Positions 50,797 to 60,298 of a stretch of DNA of 64,000 bases are shown piece by piece. The notes beneath the pieces were generated by a model, which saw nothing but the letters and a program-made list of their open reading frames with translations, was not told the DNA's origin and did not search any database. The first letter of the stretch is position 1; each line of letters begins with the position of its first letter. The DNA lies in assembly GCA_964639955.1 (NCBI GenBank), contig CAZXGJ010000006.1, positions 21,415-85,414 of the forward strand. The letters are read 5' to 3'. This DNA is from IGN2 sp964639955 (GTDB lineage Bacteria > Bacteroidota > Ignavibacteria > Ignavibacteriales > Ignavibacteriaceae). The translations under genes and the position numbers were made by a program.

Positions 50797-53700
50797 TTGA
50801 AGTCCTTCATTGCAAATATTCTGTTTTTAATAATTTTACTTTTTCATTCTTCGTACTCGCAGCAATCAAACATTACGTTTGAGCGTTTTGGATTGGAAGA
50901 AGGCATTCGCCCAAATGTTCCGTGTATCTTTCAGGATCGAACAGGATATTTATGGTTTGGCTCATATCACGGTGTTTACAGGTATGATGGATATACTTTC
51001 AAGCCTTACATAGATTTTATGGAAGACACTTCCGAAGTAACGAATGCAGAAGTTGAAGCAATATGTGATGATAGTGATGGAAATATCTGGATCGGACATG
51101 TTCAGGGTCTGGATAAACTAAATCCTGAAACTGAGGAAGTCACACATTATATTCTTAATTCAAATGTACCTGTTACCGATTGGAGCAATCATGTGCTGGC
51201 TTTACTTGAAGACAGCAAAGGCAGGCTATGGGTCGGAACTGGCGATGGATTATATCGTTATGAAAAAACTAAGGATTCTTTTAAGTCATTTAAGCATTCC
51301 AGCGATGATGTAAATAGTATAATTCATAACAGAGTTAATTCAATTTATGAAGATAGATCCGGAACAGTCTGGTTTGGTACAAGCGGCGGTTTGGATAAAT
51401 TAGATCAATCAGGAAACTTTATTCATTACTTTAATGTTATGCAAAAGTCTTCAAACTGGGATGGCTCTCCGCTTTGGATTCTATCAGTTTTTGAAGATGA
51501 TGAAGGAATTTTTTGGTTGGGCGCCTCTGGTGCTTTAATAGAGTTTAATAGAAATGATGATTCCTACACAATTTACCAGAACAACCCAAAAGATCTACAG
51601 AGCTTGTCTAGTAATTATGTCTGTTCAATCAACGAAGATTCGAATGGGAATTTATGGCTGGGCACTAACGGCATTGACATTTTCAATAAGCATACTAAAA
51701 AGTTTACTCATTATGAATACAGTGAATCAGATCCAAATAGTCTCAGTAATAATAGAGTATCTCAGATTCTGCTCGACAAATCCGGAACCATCTGGATTAC
51801 AACTTATGGTGGTGGTGTAAATAAATATTCACCGCCTAATAAATATGTTAAAAAATATTATTTAAAATCAGGAGAAATAGGGACAGGAGGCTGGCAAAAT
51901 TTAGCCGGGGATAATACTGGTAAAATATGGATTGGAACAAAAAATGGATTGATAAGCTTTAATCCTGATACAGAATTGTTTAAAAAAGAATTGTTGGAAC
52001 AAAATATTGAAACGATTTTCATTGACAGAAATGGAATACTCTGGATACATAGCATGAGTACCGGAGCTCTTTATTACAAAAAAGATAAAGAAAAAGAAAT
52101 AAAACAATTTTATTATTCAGATGGAAAACCATTTTATGAATCTGTGTATAGCATGGATAATTGCAGAGATGGAACAATTTGGATAGGTACACATGATGGT
52201 AAAATCTTAAAATTTGATCAGCATAAAAAAACTGTTGCACAAATTGCAAAATATGAAAATGGAATAAGTGCCATATATGAAGATCGAGAGGGAATATTAT
52301 GGATTGGTACTTTTGATGCCGGTGTAATCTGTTATAATCCCGCTGTAAAAACTTTCACAAGATATATCTACGATCCAGGAGACACATTAACTTTAAGCTC
52401 AAATCAGGTATATGATTTATGTGAAGATGGTGCAGGAACTTTATGGGCTGTAACAAACAGCAGTCCAAATAAATTTGATAAAATCAAGCAGAAGTTTATT
52501 CGCTGGGGTGGAAAGGAAGGATTCCCAAAAGATGCATTTAGTTTGATAGATGATGGTCAAGGAAATCTCTGGATGAGTACGGGAAGCGGGGCAATTAAAT
52601 ATAATCCGGTAACAAAGGAACTAATAAAATTTCAGGACATCAGACTCGGCTGGAGTTACAAAGTAAAAAGCGGAGAATTATATTTTGTTTCTACAACCTT
52701 CTTTAAAGAAAAGCAAAGTTTAATGAGGATCGACCCCGATAATATTTCTAATAACAGCTTTATTCCACCTGTCGTTATTACTTCTTTCAAAAAATTTGAA
52801 AAACCTTATCCATTAGAGAATCAAATTCAACTGCCCTTTGATGAAAATTATCTATCGTTTGAATATGCTGCTCTTAGTTTTATTCATCCTGAAAAAAATC
52901 AATATGCATATAAGATGGAAGGAATTGATAAAGACTGGGTCTATTCAGGAACAAGAAGATATGCTTCATATCCAAATCTTGATCCTGGTGAATATACATT
53001 TAGAGTGAAAGGTTCAAACAGCGATGGTGTCTGGAATGAAGAAGGGACTTCAGTTGCAATAATAATTTCACCTCCATTCTGGAAAACCTGGTGGGCTTAT
53101 TCAACATATGCTCTTCTTTTAATTTTCTCTCTTTATGGAATTAGACGTTATGAGATGAACAGATTAAGATTAAAAGAAAAAATAAAAATGGATGAAGTGG
53201 TTCTCAAAGAAAAAGAAGAAACAGATAAAATGAAGTCGAGATTCTTTGCTAACATTTCTCACGAATTCAGAACACCGCTTACTTTAATTCTTGGACCAGC
53301 AGAAAAGATTAGTGCAAAAACATCTGATGATGTTGTTAAAGACGCAAACATAATAAAGAGAAATTCGAGAAGACTGCTTCAGCTAATCAATCAATTGCTC
53401 GATCTCTCAAAGCTTGAATCAGGCAAACTAAAGCTTGAAGCTAGTAAAGGAAATATTGTATCATTTGTAAAAGGAGTGGCTTTGTCATTCGAATCACTAG
53501 CTGAATCAAAAGATATAACTTTGAAATTATTTCCAGAGAAAGAGTTTATAGAAATGTATTTTGATAAAGAAAAGATGATGAAGATACTTACGAATATATT
53601 ATCAAACTCATTCAAGTTTACACCGGAAGAAGGACAGATTACAGTTTCGATAAAAGAGAGACATGCTGAACTTGTTTCAGCATCTTATACAAAACTGGAG

Positions 53701-54900
53701 ATCCCGAAACGAGTTCGGGATGAGCACATAGTTGAAATAAGAATTAGAGACACAGGAATTGGAATTCCACAAGAAGAAATACCAAAGCTGTTCGACAGGT
53801 TTTATCAGGTTGATAGCTCACACACAAGAGAATACGAAGGAACAGGAATCGGACTGGCTCTCACAAAAGAATTAGTTGAACTTCATCACGGAAGAATAAG
53901 TGTTGAAAGTGAAAAAAGCAGTTGGACAGAATTTACTTTAGAATTTCCACTCGGTAAAGAGCATTTGTCCGAAGGACTCCTATCGGAGAAAGAAGAAGAG
54001 ATTGTTGAAGATAAAACGGATGTCATTCTGAGCGAAGAGAAGAATCTAATTTCGTTTGGAGATGATAGGGTTCAAAAAGTTTCTTCGTCACACTTCGACA
54101 AGCTCAGTGTGACAAATGAGGATCAGAATAAAGAAGAAGGCGATAAAACCATCATCCTTGTAGTAGAAGACAATTACGATATGCGGCAATATATAAGAGA
54201 ATCTCTTGATGGTAATTATATAATTGAAGAAGCAGTAAACGGGGAACAGGGAGTTAGAAAAGCAGAGAAGATAATTCCCGATCTAATCATAAGTGATATG
54301 ATGATGCCGAAGATGGATGGAAACGAATTAGTAAGAATATTAAAGAATGATGAAAAGACAAGTCATATTCCTATTATTTTGTTGACCTCAAAAGCCGGGC
54401 AGGAGAACAAACTCGAAGGATTAGAAACAGGGGCAGATGATTATTTAACAAAACCGTTCGACATAAAAGAGCTTCAGGTAAGAATAAAGAATCTGATAAA
54501 CATCCGAAAAAAACTTCAAGAGAAATTTAGTAAGCCGGGATACATACCAAAGCCAAATTGGAAAAAACAACCAAGCATTGAAGAGGAATTTATAAATAAA
54601 GTATTGCAAGTGATTGAAGCTCATATTTCTGAAGAATCATTTGATATTGAGAGTTTTGGTGAAGAAGTCGGTATGAGCAGAACTCAATTTTATAGAAAAC
54701 TTAAAGCAATAACCGGAATGCCGGCAAGCATATACTTAAGGACTGTCAGGTTATCTAAAGCAAAAAAGATGATTGAAGATCGCCAGGGAACGATTTCCGA
54801 AATTGCTTATTCAGTAGGATTCTCAAGTCCCTCCTATTTTACAAAATGTTTTAAAGATGAATTTGGTTACCCGCCAAGCGAAGCTGAAGACTCAGTTTAA
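50797..54900 (+). CDS. Hybrid two-component regulator (HTCS), cassette B
   Basis: A 1367-residue paralogue of HTCS A with the same plan: signal peptide 1-21, Reg_prop propellers about 28-650, Y_Y_Y about 660-755 (ITSFKKFEKPYPLE), membrane segment about 763-785, HisKA with H822, HATPase, receiver with D1167, and AraC HTH about 1270-1360. The sensor half has diverged more than the kinase/receiver half, as expected when duplicated regulators take different ligands. The TTG start is again without a Shine-Dalgarno. A 67-bp element (53659-53725) and a 94-bp element (54021-54114) lie at the same sites as in A. It precedes three T9SS genes that it may control. Confidence 0.95.
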   Translation: MKSFIANILFLIILLFHSSYSQQSNITFERFGLEEGIRPNVPCIFQDRTGYLWFGSYHGVYRYDGYTFKPYIDFMEDTSEVTNAEVEAICDDSDGNIWIGHVQGLDKLNPETEEVTHYILNSNVPVTDWSNHVLALLEDSKGRLWVGTGDGLYRYEKTKDSFKSFKHSSDDVNSIIHNRVNSIYEDRSGTVWFGTSGGLDKLDQSGNFIHYFNVMQKSSNWDGSPLWILSVFEDDEGIFWLGASGALIEFNRNDDSYTIYQNNPKDLQSLSSNYVCSINEDSNGNLWLGTNGIDIFNKHTKKFTHYEYSESDPNSLSNNRVSQILLDKSGTIWITTYGGGVNKYSPPNKYVKKYYLKSGEIGTGGWQNLAGDNTGKIWIGTKNGLISFNPDTELFKKELLEQNIETIFIDRNGILWIHSMSTGALYYKKDKEKEIKQFYYSDGKPFYESVYSMDNCRDGTIWIGTHDGKILKFDQHKKTVAQIAKYENGISAIYEDREGILWIGTFDAGVICYNPAVKTFTRYIYDPGDTLTLSSNQVYDLCEDGAGTLWAVTNSSPNKFDKIKQKFIRWGGKEGFPKDAFSLIDDGQGNLWMSTGSGAIKYNPVTKELIKFQDIRLGWSYKVKSGELYFVSTTFFKEKQSLMRIDPDNISNNSFIPPVVITSFKKFEKPYPLENQIQLPFDENYLSFEYAALSFIHPEKNQYAYKMEGIDKDWVYSGTRRYASYPNLDPGEYTFRVKGSNSDGVWNEEGTSVAIIISPPFWKTWWAYSTYALLLIFSLYGIRRYEMNRLRLKEKIKMDEVVLKEKEETDKMKSRFFANISHEFRTPLTLILGPAEKISAKTSDDVVKDANIIKRNSRRLLQLINQLLDLSKLESGKLKLEASKGNIVSFVKGVALSFESLAESKDITLKLFPEKEFIEMYFDKEKMMKILTNILSNSFKFTPEEGQITVSIKERHAELVSASYTKLEIPKRVRDEHIVEIRIRDTGIGIPQEEIPKLFDRFYQVDSSHTREYEGTGIGLALTKELVELHHGRISVESEKSSWTEFTLEFPLGKEHLSEGLLSEKEEEIVEDKTDVILSEEKNLISFGDDRVQKVSSSHFDKLSVTNEDQNKEEGDKTIILVVEDNYDMRQYIRESLDGNYIIEEAVNGEQGVRKAEKIIPDLIISDMMMPKMDGNELVRILKNDEKTSHIPIILLTSKAGQENKLEGLETGADDYLTKPFDIKELQVRIKNLINIRKKLQEKFSKPGYIPKPNWKKQPSIEEEFINKVLQVIEAHISEESFDIESFGEEVGMSRTQFYRKLKAITGMPASIYLRTVRLSKAKKMIEDRQGTISEIAYSVGFSSPSYFTKCFKDEFGYPPSEAEDSV
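53659..53725 (+). repeat. 67-bp palindromic mini-element inside HTCS B kinase
   Basis: Same position and length as in HTCS A. Stems are TGCTGAA-CTTGT-TTCAGCA and ATCCCGAA-ACGAG-TTCGGGAT; the outer TGTCA/TGACA ends are decayed (AGACA, TGAGC). In-frame product RHAELVSAS...IPKRVRDE. Confidence 0.82.
54021..54114 (+). repeat. 94-bp palindromic element in HTCS B linker
   Basis: Matches the copy at 45859-45952 over its full 94 bp without a visible difference, and the identity continues for some 20 bp downstream. The flanking receiver codons differ at many third positions. Confidence 0.85.
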
Positions 54901-55049
54901 AAAAGACTAGCCTCTATTAAACCTATCTTTTATCTCATTTTTTTTCTCACTTAAATTATCAAATCCTAACTTTTTTTCTGAATGAAACGAGGTTGATATT
55001 AAATGAAACCTGGTTGATATGCAGCCCCCTGTTATTTTTTATTTATTTG

Positions 55050-55084
55050 CCTCCGTAATTTTTTTCACAAATAATTAAAGGAGG
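55050..55084 (+). promoter_or_regulatory. Shine-Dalgarno-pairing hairpin before the 448-residue protein
   Basis: CCTCCGT (55050-55056) can pair with AAGGAGG (55078-55084) with one mismatch; the GGAGG core is fully covered. ATG 55090 follows after five bases. Layout, loop composition and the preceding TTATTTATTTG match the copy at 46802-46837. Confidence 0.5.
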
Positions 55085-55089
55085 TTCTT

Positions 55090-56436
55090 ATGAAAAACTT
55101 TTCGATGTTTTTCAGTTTTTTATTCGTTACGCTTTTGTCTCTTTCTACAGAGGCTCAGTCTCCCTGGGTTACACAGCACGCACCCGGATTGCCTAATACA
55201 GTAAATCCCCAAGTCGTATTTTCAGCCGTAGATGATAATGTTTGCTGGGGGGAAGACCACACTAACTCACAATTTCTGCGAACTACCGATGGGGGGGATA
55301 ACTGGACAGTTTCAACTGTTATGGGTGCTACAGGTTTAGAAGGTTCAGGAATTACTGCAATTGATGCCAATACTGCATGGATTGCAATGAATGACCCTTC
55401 AAGCGTAACGAGCGGCGGAATATTCAAAACCACGGATGGCGGTTTAAATTGGGTAAAACAAACAACAGCATTCCAGGGATCCGGCGGATATCCAAATGTA
55501 ATTCATTTCTTCGATGCTGATAATGGCGTGTGCGTTGGAGATCCGAGAGACGGTTATTGGGAAATTTATACTTCAACAGATGGGGGTGCAAACTGGATAC
55601 AAGTTGATTCAGCAAATATTCCTCCTCCATTATCTGGCGAATATGGAATAGAGCATAGGAGTGTCCATACATTGGATAATATTTTTCGGTTCCAGACAAA
55701 CAAAGCTTCACTCTACAAAACAACAGATCACGGTTATACATGGACAGTCACTCGTAATGTAATCGGAAGCGGACCTTTTGCATTTGCTTTCAAAGATAGT
55801 TTGAATGGATTAGCATGTATTTATGGTGGCGGGAATCAAATTTCAAACACCTCGGATGGTGGTACAACCTGGACTCCAATTTCTTTCACCGGACTATCAG
55901 GATTGTCCGCATATTATATTTTCTATGCCAAAGGGACAAATGGATCTTATGTCATAACTTCTCATAATAATTTCGGGGGTAATCCAGCCGTGCCTGGCAC
56001 TGCATATTCTAATGATGATGGTTTTAACTGGACACAAGTTAGTAATTTGCCCTGTGGTCCAGCGGTTTTTTCTGATTGGAATACAGGTTGGTGTGGCAGT
56101 ATAAATGATTCAGTTTATAAGTGGGAAAGTGATATCCTGGTTACATCTGTATATGAAGTTGCCGGAAAAGTTAGCAATTTCATCCTTGATCAAAACTACC
56201 CCAACCCATTCAATCCATCAACAACAATCAGTTGGCAGTCGCCAGTAAGCAGTTGGCAAACTTTGAAAGTTTATGATATACTTGGCGATGAGGTAGCAAC
56301 CTTAGTTGATGAATACAATCCTGCTGGAAAGTATGAAGTTGAGTTTAATGCCGCAGAGTTATCAAGCGGAGTCTATTTCTACACATTGCAAGCCGGAAGT
56401 TTTACAAACACTAAAAAATTAATTTTAATGAAATAA
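55090..56436 (+). CDS. T9SS-sorted YCF48/BNR-like propeller protein (paralogue)
   Basis: A 448-residue paralogue of the 535-residue protein in cassette A. Signal peptide 1-22 (ending EAQ), Asp-box-like repeats about 25-345 (RTTDGGDNWTVST, KTTDGGLNWVKQ, TSTDGGANWIQV, KTTDHGYTWTVT, NTSDGGTTWTPI), then directly the T9SS domain from about 370 (LDQNYPNPFNPSTTI). It lacks the VPVELLSF beta-sandwich linker of the cassette A version, which explains the shorter length. It follows HTCS B by 190 bp and keeps the same hairpin-covered ribosome binding site, so the regulator and target were duplicated together. Confidence 0.85.
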   Translation: MKNFSMFFSFLFVTLLSLSTEAQSPWVTQHAPGLPNTVNPQVVFSAVDDNVCWGEDHTNSQFLRTTDGGDNWTVSTVMGATGLEGSGITAIDANTAWIAMNDPSSVTSGGIFKTTDGGLNWVKQTTAFQGSGGYPNVIHFFDADNGVCVGDPRDGYWEIYTSTDGGANWIQVDSANIPPPLSGEYGIEHRSVHTLDNIFRFQTNKASLYKTTDHGYTWTVTRNVIGSGPFAFAFKDSLNGLACIYGGGNQISNTSDGGTTWTPISFTGLSGLSAYYIFYAKGTNGSYVITSHNNFGGNPAVPGTAYSNDDGFNWTQVSNLPCGPAVFSDWNTGWCGSINDSVYKWESDILVTSVYEVAGKVSNFILDQNYPNPFNPSTTISWQSPVSSWQTLKVYDILGDEVATLVDEYNPAGKYEVEFNAAELSSGVYFYTLQAGSFTNTKKLILMK

Positions 56437-56459
56437 TAATCTCATCCCAATCTCTCTCC

Positions 56460-56483
56460 GTCATCCTGAGCGAAGTCGAAGGA
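56460..56483 (+). repeat. Solo dispersed-repeat arm
   Basis: GTCATCCTGAGCGAAGTCGA lies between two T9SS genes and is related to the TGTCATTCTGAGCGAAG end of the elements inside the HTCS genes. Only one arm is present and no partner inverted repeat follows. Confidence 0.6.
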
Positions 56484-56518
56484 AGGAGAGGGGTTAAGGG
56501 AGAGGTAAAGGAGGATTT

Positions 56519-58687
56519 ATGAAAAACATAATTCATTTTTTGTTATTACTGGTTTTCGTTTTTATCAATAACAGCATATCCATTGCACAATGGTTCTGGC
56601 AGAACCCTTTACCACAGGGCAACACTCTTAATGATGTAAAATTTATTTCATCTGGTATTGGTTGGGCAGTAGGTAATTATGGGACTATTCTTAAAACCAC
56701 AGATGGCGGGACAACTTGGGAACTGCAATCAAGCGGAACTATAAATCATTTGTATGGGATTTATTTTAATGATGAAAATCATGGGACTGCTGTTGGTATA
56801 TATGGTACAATTGTCAGAACCACTGATGGTGGAAATACCTGGTTCGAACAATCAAGTGGAACATCTAATTATTTGTATGGAGTCTATTTTACAGATGTTA
56901 ATAATGGTACTGCCGTTGGTGGTATTATTCTAAGAACTACTGATGGTGGAACTAATTGGTTTGAACAACCATTAGGCACAGGTTACTACAATTTGAAAGC
57001 AGTTTTTTTTATTGATGCGAACAACGGAATTGCTGTTGGCAGTCATTGGGAATCAGGAACCCAGGAAGGAATTGTTCTCAGAACCACAAACGGAGGAGCA
57101 AACTGGACAACCCAATCAATCGGTACGCGGGATTTTAATGGAATCTATTTTACAGATTCGAATAATGGAACGATCGTTGGTGATTTTGGAAATATTCTCA
57201 GAACCACAAATGGTGGAATAAACTGGATACCGCAATCGAGCGGAACTACATACCACTTGAACAACGTCTATTTTACAGATGCTAATAACGGTATAGTTGT
57301 TGGGGGTACCTGGGATGCAAATGCGAGTAACATAATTCTTAAAACCACAAATAGTGGAAATACATGGATCACACAATCAATAGGAATAACAAAACATTTA
57401 TTTGGGGTTTCATTTACTGATATAAATAACGGAATTGCTGTAGGTATTGCGGGCACAATTCTCAGAACCATAGATGGCGGTACAACCTGGACACCACAAT
57501 CAAACGTATCAACGCATGATTTGAACGGAGTTTCATTTACAGATATAAATAATGGAACAGTCGTAGGTCGAAATGGAACAATTCTCAGAACCACGGACGG
57601 TGGTTCAACCTGGTCATCACAATCAAGTGGAACAACTTATGATTTAAACGGAGTTTCTTTTACAGACATCAATAATGGAACAATTGTTGGCAATTATGGA
57701 AAAATTCTTGGAACCATAGACGGTGGTTTAACCTGGTCATTACAATCAAGCAATACAATAACGAGGTTAAATAGTGTTTCATTTACAGATGTAAATAATG
57801 GAACAGTTGTAGGTAGTGGGGGTACCATCCTTAGAACCACAAACGGTGGTTCAATATGGTCACCACAATCAAGTGGGACAACAAGTAACTTGCTTGGTGT
57901 ATCATTCACAGATTCAAATAACGGGACTGCTGTCGGTGGTTACGGTACAATCCTCAGAACTACGAACGGAGGAGCATCATGGACATGGCAACCAAGCGGA
58001 ACCGGAGATGATTTGTCAGGAATCTCTTTTACAGATTCAAATAACGGAACGGCTGTTGGCGGTGGTATTGATTTAGAGGGTCGTTTTTCGTGGGGCATTA
58101 TTTTAAGAACAACAAACGGTGGAGGTATATGGATTACCCAATCAACAGGTACAATATTTTTTTCTGGAGTTTCGTTTACAGACATAAATAATGGAACGGT
58201 TGTTGGCTATGACTATGGTGATCGATTAGGAATAATACTAAGAACAACAGATGGTGGTTCAAGCTGGTTATCACAATCGAGTGGAACAACAAATTGGTTG
58301 AGTGGCGTCTGCTTCACCGATGCAAATACAGGAACGGTTGTTGGAGTTAACGGTACTATTCTTAGAACGACTAATGGTGGCGGAATTACAGCAATTAATG
58401 AAGATAAAAATGATTTAACACCAAATGACTTTGTTCTTTCACAAAACTATCCCAATCCATTCAATCCATCAACAACAATCAGTTGGCAGTCGCCAGTAAG
58501 CAGTTGGCAAACTTTGAAAGTCTATGATTTGCTTGGAAGAGAAGTCGCAACATTAGTTGATGAGTATAAACCTGCGGGGATTTATGAAATTGAATTTGAT
58601 GCTTCAAAGTTAGCAAGTGGTGTTTATTTGTACAGGCTGCATGCAGGAAGTTATACACAAACTAAAAAATTAATTCTAATGAAATAA
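56519..58687 (+). CDS. T9SS-sorted YCF48-like multi-repeat protein
   Basis: A 722-residue secreted protein: signal peptide 1-25 (ending IAQ), about 14 repeats of some 42-45 residues between 28 and 630 (GVSFTDINNGTVVGRNGTIL, RTTDGGSTWSSQSSGTT type), predicted to form stacked beta-propellers as in the photosystem II assembly factor YCF48, and a T9SS domain from about 650 (LSQNYPNPFNPSTTI). Repeats are alike even at DNA level (ACAGAT-AAATAATGGAAC recurs), pointing to recent internal expansion. AAAGGAGGATTT precedes the ATG. Located between the 448-residue protein and the serine hydrolase in cassette B, 82 and 12 bp from its neighbours. Confidence 0.87.
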   Translation: MKNIIHFLLLLVFVFINNSISIAQWFWQNPLPQGNTLNDVKFISSGIGWAVGNYGTILKTTDGGTTWELQSSGTINHLYGIYFNDENHGTAVGIYGTIVRTTDGGNTWFEQSSGTSNYLYGVYFTDVNNGTAVGGIILRTTDGGTNWFEQPLGTGYYNLKAVFFIDANNGIAVGSHWESGTQEGIVLRTTNGGANWTTQSIGTRDFNGIYFTDSNNGTIVGDFGNILRTTNGGINWIPQSSGTTYHLNNVYFTDANNGIVVGGTWDANASNIILKTTNSGNTWITQSIGITKHLFGVSFTDINNGIAVGIAGTILRTIDGGTTWTPQSNVSTHDLNGVSFTDINNGTVVGRNGTILRTTDGGSTWSSQSSGTTYDLNGVSFTDINNGTIVGNYGKILGTIDGGLTWSLQSSNTITRLNSVSFTDVNNGTVVGSGGTILRTTNGGSIWSPQSSGTTSNLLGVSFTDSNNGTAVGGYGTILRTTNGGASWTWQPSGTGDDLSGISFTDSNNGTAVGGGIDLEGRFSWGIILRTTNGGGIWITQSTGTIFFSGVSFTDINNGTVVGYDYGDRLGIILRTTDGGSSWLSQSSGTTNWLSGVCFTDANTGTVVGVNGTILRTTNGGGITAINEDKNDLTPNDFVLSQNYPNPFNPSTTISWQSPVSSWQTLKVYDLLGREVATLVDEYKPAGIYEIEFDASKLASGVYLYRLHAGSYTQTKKLILMK

Positions 58688-58699
58688 TAAGGAGAATTT

Positions 58700-60244
58700 A
58701 TGAATAAAATTTTTGTGTTTGTCTTATCCGTTTGTGCATTGTTTCAATTAAACTCATTTGCACAAAAAGAATTCTTGAACAATAATTTTAGAAAGAGTTT
58801 CAGCAATCAAGACTTGAAGCGTGATTCTGAGGTCAATCTTGACTCTTTGGCAATTGACTCTCTAATAACTTCATATATGAATGCAAATTCAATTCCCGGA
58901 CTTGCAACAATGATTATTAAAGACTATCAAATAGTATGGGATAAGAACTACGGCTATAGAAATCTGGCATTACAATTACCCGTTGAAGATTCAACTCTTT
59001 TTCTAACTGCCTCAGTTTCTAAACTTATTGTTGCTACTGCAATAATGCAGTTTTGGGAAGCAGATTCATTCGATCTTGATGATAATATCAACGATTACCT
59101 TGATGACTTTCAGGTGCATATACCCGGTCACTTCAATGATACAGTCACTTTTAGAATGATAATGACGCACACAGCAAGCATTGCAGATAACTGGAATGTT
59201 CTTAACCCGCTTACTATTTGTGGAGACAGTCCGATACCGCTCGATACATTTCTGATTAATTATTTCACTCCTGGCGGTACTTATTATAATACAGCATTTA
59301 ATTTTATAAATGCAGCGCCAGGCACAGTCTATAATTATTCAAATGTTGGGGTAAGCGTACTGGCATATCTTGTCGAAAAATTTTCCGGAATGTCATTCGA
59401 TCAATATTGTCGTGAAAATATTTTCATTCCACTAGATATGAACAAAACTTCCTGGTTTCTTGATGGAATGAATATCGACGAAATAGCAATACCATATTTA
59501 GGATCAACAGCAATATGTCATCAAGGCTGGGTTACATATCCATCGGCATTTTTAAGAACTAATAAAATTGAATTGTCAAATTTTCTCTTTGCTTACATTA
59601 ATAATGGAATTTATGACAATCATAGATTACTGGACAGTGCAACAATAAATTATATGCTTTCCGATCAATTAGGTTACATCACAAATAGCAGAGTTCAGGG
59701 ATTAATTTGGCACAAACACAATGCTTTTGATGGCAAATTATGGGGTCACTTTGGTTGGTGGGAAGGCGTTGAAACATATGCGGGATTAAATCCGAATGAA
59801 AGATATGGAATCATTTGGTTTCAAAACTCTGGAGATCCTAATTCTAATTTTATGAGTGCTCAAGTTCTACCACAATTCGCCGATTATGCTTATTCGATAA
59901 CAACAGATGTGGAAGGACAAGAATTCACGGAAAATAATTTGCCAGATAATTTTATTCTGGAGCAAAACTATCCAAATCCATTCAACCCATCAACAACAAT
60001 CAGGTATTCAATGCCGGCCTCCCTAAATCCCTCCCAAGGAGGGACTTTTGTAACATTAAAAGTTTACGATATTTTGGGAAATGAAGTTGCAACATTAGTT
60101 AATGAAGAAAAACCAGCTGGAAGTTATGAGGTTGAATTCGGTAGTCATTCCGGCGTAGTCGGGAATCTCACGAGTGGGGTGTACTTCTACACACTCCGGG
60201 CAGGTTCTATTGTCGAAACAAAGAAAATGTTATTGATGAAGTAA
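58700..60244 (+). CDS. Secreted class C beta-lactamase-like serine hydrolase, T9SS-sorted
   Basis: A 514-residue secreted serine hydrolase (beta-lactamase class C / PBP4*/esterase EstB group). Signal peptide 1-21; nucleophile motif SVSK (S105, K108), the tyrosine motif YSN (Y213-N215), and a third-box candidate WGHFGWWEG near 345. Such enzymes act as D-aminopeptidases, esterases or peptidases; substrate cannot be told from sequence. The T9SS domain starts about 415 (LEQNYPNPFNPSTTI). It carries two extra blocks absent from all sister domains here: LNPSQGGT after MPAS, and GSHSGVVGN replacing the usual D-A/S-x, both encoded by palindromic repeat DNA. Last gene of cassette B; GGAGAA precedes the ATG. 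Confidence 0.88.
   Translation: MNKIFVFVLSVCALFQLNSFAQKEFLNNNFRKSFSNQDLKRDSEVNLDSLAIDSLITSYMNANSIPGLATMIIKDYQIVWDKNYGYRNLALQLPVEDSTLFLTASVSKLIVATAIMQFWEADSFDLDDNINDYLDDFQVHIPGHFNDTVTFRMIMTHTASIADNWNVLNPLTICGDSPIPLDTFLINYFTPGGTYYNTAFNFINAAPGTVYNYSNVGVSVLAYLVEKFSGMSFDQYCRENIFIPLDMNKTSWFLDGMNIDEIAIPYLGSTAICHQGWVTYPSAFLRTNKIELSNFLFAYINNGIYDNHRLLDSATINYMLSDQLGYITNSRVQGLIWHKHNAFDGKLWGHFGWWEGVETYAGLNPNERYGIIWFQNSGDPNSNFMSAQVLPQFADYAYSITTDVEGQEFTENNLPDNFILEQNYPNPFNPSTTIRYSMPASLNPSQGGTFVTLKVYDILGNEVATLVNEEKPAGSYEVEFGSHSGVVGNLTSGVYFYTLRAGSIVETKKMLLMK
60016..60045 (+). repeat. Palindromic repeat inserted in T9SS domain (first)
   Basis: GCCTCCCTAAATCCCTCCC then AAGGAGGGAC: TCCCTCC pairs with GGAGGGA around a short loop. 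It adds eight residues (LNPSQGGT) in frame between MPAS and FVTLKVYD. Confidence 0.8.
60144..60169 (+). repeat. Palindromic repeat inserted in T9SS domain (second)
   Basis: GTCATTCCGGCGTAG then TCGGGAATCTC: ATTCCGGC and TCGGGAAT are near-complementary arms. It resembles a common dispersed repeat whose consensus reads GTCATTCCCGCGNAGGCGGGAATC in outline, and lengthens the strand before SGVYFYTL in frame. Confidence 0.75.
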
Positions 60245-60265
60245 AAATCGATTAATCATTTATTA

Positions 60266-60298
60266 GTCCCACTTGATTTAACCCGGGTGGGATTTTTT
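60266..60298 (+). terminator. Rho-independent terminator ending cassette B
   Basis: TCCCAC (60267-60272) pairs with GTGGGA (60287-60292), followed by six T. The loop contains CCCGGG. It is a sister of the terminator before cassette A. Confidence 0.9.

Noticed and set aside
57116..58185. Minus-strand frames of 70-108 codons opposite the YCF48-like repeat gene
   Set aside because: They are mirror images of the internal repeats of the plus-strand gene, hence their repeated VVLRIVP pattern.
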